Shown here in pieces: positions 60,065 to 64,000 of a stretch of DNA of 64,000 nt. Under the pieces are notes generated by a model. That model made no database searches and was not told the origin of the DNA. It saw only the letters and a list, made by a program, of their open reading frames with translations. The DNA comes from Blastobasis lacticolella. Taxonomy: Eukaryota; Arthropoda; Insecta; Lepidoptera; Blastobasidae. Position 1 is the first letter of the stretch, and each line of letters opens with the position of its first letter. The stretch is taken from contig LR990046.1 in assembly GCA_905147135.1 (NCBI GenBank), forward strand, positions 16,522,501-16,586,500. Direction: 5' to 3'. Made by a program: the position numbers and the translations under genes.

Positions 60065-60530
60065 AATTTAAGCTCATCATCATTTGCCTGCCCTTATCCT
60101 ATTCATTTGGGATCGGCACAGTTAGTTTTCTTCCTCCATTCATCCCTATCCAATGCCATCACGCTAACCTCTCGCTCACTGATATCCCTCATCACATCAT
60201 CAATCCGTCTTTTCTTTTCCTTTCTGTATATCCATCCACATTCATAATCCTTTTGCCGACATAGTTTTCTGGTCTCTACATAATATGGCCGAACCATGAC
60301 AAGCGGCTACTTTGAATCTTTTCACCAATTGGGACCACTCTGTCACACTACACATTCATTTTAACATCCTCATCTCACTTGCATGCAATCGTCTTTCATC
60401 TGCTACCATAGTAGGCAAATACTCCAATCCGTACAAACATTATAAAATTACCCCTTTAGCCTCAGAGACATGCGGGGGTTTGCATCTAGTGGATGTAACC
60501 TGTCCCCTTTCATCCATCCAGCGTTGATCC
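60065..60530 (-). mobile_element. RTE LINE 3' region
   Basis: The minus strand can be read, with frameshifts, as ERRLHASEMRMLKMNVWCD, EKIQSSRLSWFGHIM and ALDRDEWRKKTNCADPK before the stop, then an ATGATGATGAG tail at 60085-60075. This is the C-terminal end of a lepidopteran RTE polyprotein; frameshifts make it inactive. Confidence 0.65.
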
Positions 60531-60639
60531 GGTGCGTCACAGCACGGTCTGCGTCAACGTCTCCCTTTACCAGAGATACATAAAGTCGGAGAAGACTGGT
60601 ACAGTTATGGTGAAAGAGTTGAAATGGTTAAATCTACAG

Positions 60640-61600
60640 AAGAAGGACTTATAAATATAAGACTTATAAATTAAAATTACGAAAAACAACAAGAGGGGTA
60701 CCTCAAGGTTCTATTCTGGGTCCTATTTTTTTCATAATTCTGACAAATGATTTGAACAATTGCATCGAAAATGAAATCCCTATTATAAAAACAGTGTCAT
60801 TTGCTGATGACACTAATGGCATTGACACTGCTGATAGTATCACGGAGTTAAACAGGATCGTTAATAAAGCACTTGCAGTGTTTCAACATTGGGTCACAGA
60901 AAATCTTTTAAAGCTAAATACGAGTAAAACAAATGTTTTACTTTAAAAATACTGCAAGGATAAAATAAACTTTAGACATTGTGCTGAATAATGATAAGCT
61001 AACACAAATTCCGTCAAATTCCTCGGGGCCCGTATTGACTCTTTACTTAGTTGAAAAGCGGAAGTTAAGTATATTGTAGCTAAGATAAGCAGTTCTTGCT
61101 ATGCACTCTGAAGCCTCCGAGATGAAACATCTGTAGAGCAACTGAAAATTGTATATTACGCTTTAGTAGAGTCGAGACTTAGATACTCGATCAAATTTTA
61201 GGGACACGGATTTTGCTACAATATAAATAAGGCCTTCGTGATTCAAAAAAGAGCGCTCAGAACCATAGTCGGAATTCCACAATGGCAGTCTTGTAAGGAG
61301 CATTTCAAAAATTTGAAAATTTTGACAGCGTAATATCTTTATATTCTCGAATTGTTGTTAGATCTCATTAAGCATCTGGATAAGAATGAAAGCGAGGAAA
61401 AAAGATAAAAGCCCCTATTGACAATTAGAAGAGGAGCACACTCTTCATCCGAAACTCCAAATATCGAAGCACTGTGCTCATTATCAAATCATAAAAATGT
61501 TTAGTGCTCTGCATTTAAAAGTTACTCGTTATAATAAGATTTAAAAATATAAATTAAAGTCATTCTTGTTGGATAAATATTATTACTCTATAAATACCTG
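60640..61600 (+). pseudogene. Non-LTR reverse-transcriptase relic
   Basis: Recognisable motifs in order are TRGVPQGSILGP (near 60691-60726), VSFADDTNGID with the ADD active site (near 60793-60830), LLKLNTSKTNVLL, KISSSCYAL, ALVESRLRYSI and QKRALRTIVG. Several stops and frameshifts break it after about 60945. Motif order and spacing fit a non-LTR (not LTR) RT. It is older than the LINE at 48290. Confidence 0.75.
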
Positions 61601-62007
61601 AAATGAAATTGAAATGTATAATGTACATTTTTTATTATAATTGTAATAATGTAATCTTATTTCATCATAATTCCTTTGACTATATTTAGAGCGTGACATT
61701 TACTAAGTCATGAACTATTCCTTAGGTTTATTGTTCTGAATTTGTAATCAATTTTCATTCATTGCCATTCCATTATGATATTTTATTATGTATCTGTCCA
61801 ATAGAATTGAAATATTGTTCAAGGATAAATAAGATCGCCAAAATCACTGAACATATACTCAGTTTCAGATCTGCTGATTTTCAAGACAACGCTCAATAGT
61901 CTTTCTCGCCATTTCCTGCCTGATCTATACCTAAGTACCACGTCAAGGCATCTCTGATAGCAGGAATAGGCTGACCCTTAGTGCAGACATATGATAATAA
62001 AAAACAA

Positions 62008-62277
62008 TCATCTTGGCGTTAATGTCCCGGTTGTGCTCTCGCGCACGAGGGCCCGGCAGCCGAAATCGTCGGTCGTTCCAGTGGCCGAACGGAATCTGGT
62101 ACAGGCCCTGCTGTACATCGCACAGATCAACTCCACATACTTCACAGGCTCTCCTTTCACTTTTAAAGTCCACCACAGAACCTCTCGGGGTATACGGTCA
62201 TAAGCCTTCTCGAGGTCAATAAACACCATGTGCAGATTTCTGTGCACGCGTCTGTACTTTGCGCACAAATGGCACAA
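62008..62277 (-). mobile_element. RTE palm fragment fused to a family-B-type tail
   Basis: The minus strand reads LHMVFIDLEKAYDRIPREVL and WTLKVKGEPVKYVELI, the RT motif A region of RTE elements. About 60 residues later it switches directly to CCCGGGCCCTCGTGCGCGAG and ACAACCGGGACATTAACGCC, the 3' end of SINE B, with a short ATGATT tail. Confidence 0.7.
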
Positions 62278-62639
62278 TTTGCGAAGAAAAAGAAGAATGG
62301 TTTGGCAAAGAAGAATAGTACAATATAAGCTGCGAGTGTAAAAATCAATACATTTCCCTGAAATTAAGCTCCAAGTTAATTATTTAACCCAGAGTTTTAG
62401 CTTCATCGGTCTATCACACATATTGTAAATAGACTTATTAGCGCACAAGTCAATAGAGAGCGGGATTTGTGGTGGCAGAATGGTGCAGTAACTTTTTTAC
62501 AACCTATTTCTTTTTTCAATTACACCTCATCGCGATAACGACATCTTCCATGCTCCGTCCAACTCGGACGCGCCACTTGTGTTATACGTCCTGCTTGTAA
62601 AATAGTGGGTTTGGCTTTTTATTAATTATTGGCTTAGTC

Positions 62640-63160
62640 ATACAACTAATCACGTCATTTGTGGTCAGCTAGACCACTTATACTATATCCACAAAATAAT
62701 TCAAGAATAATAATCATATGATTACACAACTGACCTAACCTAACCACATAATAGTCCACATGACTAAAATATAATTAATGAATATTTATGTGGTTAGGTG
62801 ATCAGCCAATTTGCTGACTGATTGTACGTACTAACATAGGATGCTTCCTACATTAATAGTTATTTCATTTTTAAACCAACTTTTGCGTGCCCGCGCCATT
62901 TTCAGCCCCGTACGTTCCGCCGGGTTACCCGACTGTAAACATTGGCGGTCTCGAGCCCACTACACGGTTCGTAATTGTCTCCCGACCCGGTGAAGGAGCC
63001 ACGTGTAAAGGACAATATACTTACACCATGGGTTAGAAGCCAAGAGTCGGAAGGATGCCTTTTGATGGGTTGTCAGCTCCCTTTTTACGTACTTGTGTTT
63101 TAACAGACGTATTTACAATGTCTAAGTAAAGAAGCTTTATTATGGGTTCTCACAATGTTA
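62640..63160. other. Non-coding stretch
   Basis: Loose inverted similarity between GTGGTCAGCTAGACCAC and GTGGTTAGGTGATCAGC (62660-62810); nothing coding. Confidence 0.3.
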
Positions 63161-63164
63161 CATG

Positions 63165-63310
63165 AGTGCTAAGTGAATGCACTGCGTTCAATACGGCTCT
63201 ATGATTGGTCAATTGCGTTCATTTTGACGGACGCAGATTGCCGATCGCTACTCAAGTATTGGCAGTTGGGTCGCGCATACTGTGAGACCTCACAGTGATG
63301 TTTCTGAATA
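63165..63310 (+). repeat. Family J repeat
   Basis: Matches 32150-32295; GCACTGCGTTCAATACGGCTC to ACTGTGAGACCTCACAGTG. Confidence 0.65.
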
Positions 63311-63314
63311 TGGT

Positions 63315-63985
63315 GTAAGTGGACTTTTGTGCATGCCAATCCTTTTGATTACGAATGACGCATTTAATGAAACTGTAGGGTTTCTCATGTGGTCTTACAA
63401 AGTTTATATTAATTAAATAAAATTGTCTCAAGCTTTAAAAATTGTGTTTGTTTTTCTGAATTAAACTAGAAAATCTGATATGGCTTCCCAAAGGTAGCGT
63501 CCACTAACCTTATTAAATACTTACATAAAAATTATATTGCATCAGAAAATACGGGCTAACAATTATTCACAAAAATTATTAGCCTTAGCAATTGGAAATC
63601 ACTTACGAGTGATACGAATACGACACAGTACCTGTCCAAATACTAAATATACTAACATAAAACCCAAGCTAAAGATTTTCACACCTCCAATACCGAAAAT
63701 AGGAAATAACTAAAAGAGGTAATCCAAAATAACGAATGTAGATACGACGTTTTACATGACTTTTAGTCGGGAAATATCATTCCGCGAGCAACCAAACAAG
63801 CAATAGACATCACGCAACATCCTCTAGTATGAAACAAATATCATTATATGTTAGGGGACAACCAACGAATCACGGTCAAGGTCGCTTTGTATGGATCAAA
63901 GTACAGTATCAAACGGCTCGTTTGGTCATCGCCACTTGGTCAGTGTTATTACCTTTATTTTGATTTTGTCATATATATGGGTATA
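63315..63985. other. Non-coding stretch, nothing recognised
   Basis: AT-rich, no matched repeat or exon. Confidence 0.4.
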
Positions 63986-63987
63986 GG

Positions 63988-64000
63988 AGAGCGTCGATGG
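63988..64000 (+). mobile_element. Start of another SINE B copy, cut by the window edge
   Basis: GAGCGTCGATGG matches the first 12 bases of the family B head (GAGCGTCGGTGG), so the element continues beyond the window. Confidence 0.55.

Overview
The window is nuclear DNA of an insect, almost certainly a moth or butterfly (Lepidoptera). It is AT-rich, the genes are split by introns, and it is packed with short retroposons ending in (ATG/TGA)n tails together with RTE, CR1/Jockey-like and R2/R4-like LINE pieces. The best-conserved protein is an insect AChE-1 type acetylcholinesterase. I find no bacterial features, CRISPR array, rRNA or credible free-standing tRNA gene.

Two host genes can be rebuilt exon by exon, both on the minus strand. 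At 268-5580 lies a secreted Grp7-allergen/takeout-like (TULIP-fold) protein gene in seven exons. Six exons join with matching phases and clean GT/AG sites; exon 4 is tentative. A TATA-like box and an initiator lie upstream, and the mobile elements inside it fall in introns. At 11489-14037 lies ace-1 in three coding exons, joining to exactly 684 codons plus stop. It has a signal peptide, the complete catalytic triad, the choline-site Trp and a GPI-type C-terminus. A splice acceptor 28 bases before its ATG implies at least one further 5' UTR exon upstream. The 3.4 kb downstream of ace-1 (8100-11488) is conspicuously free of repeats.

From about 14 kb to the right end the window is intron or intergenic DNA dominated by mobile-element remains. 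One possible host start site lies at 42039-42150 on the plus strand: a TATA box followed by a three-codon first exon (M-S-Q) and a consensus donor. No following exon was found. The largest single element is a nearly full-length LINE at about 48290-53030 (minus). Its 985-aa endonuclease/reverse transcriptase ORF is intact, and its gag-like ORF1 is broken by a single in-frame TGA. This LINE sits inside an older element whose two halves flank it.

The repeats fall into recognisable families, named here by letter. A is an approximately 255-bp TGATGA-tailed retroposon without visible Pol III boxes. B is an approximately 360-bp SINE with a tRNA-Ser-like head and ATGATG tail. D is a SINE with a tRNA-Asp-like head. 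E, F and G are other dispersed units; J, K, L and M are minor ones. RTE pieces end in the same kind of tail as A and B, suggesting that RTE machinery moves both. Several insertions have target-site duplications readable by eye, giving a relative age order for the nested copies. I did not find an obviously new functional system; the most unusual items are structural and concern how these elements are built and nested.
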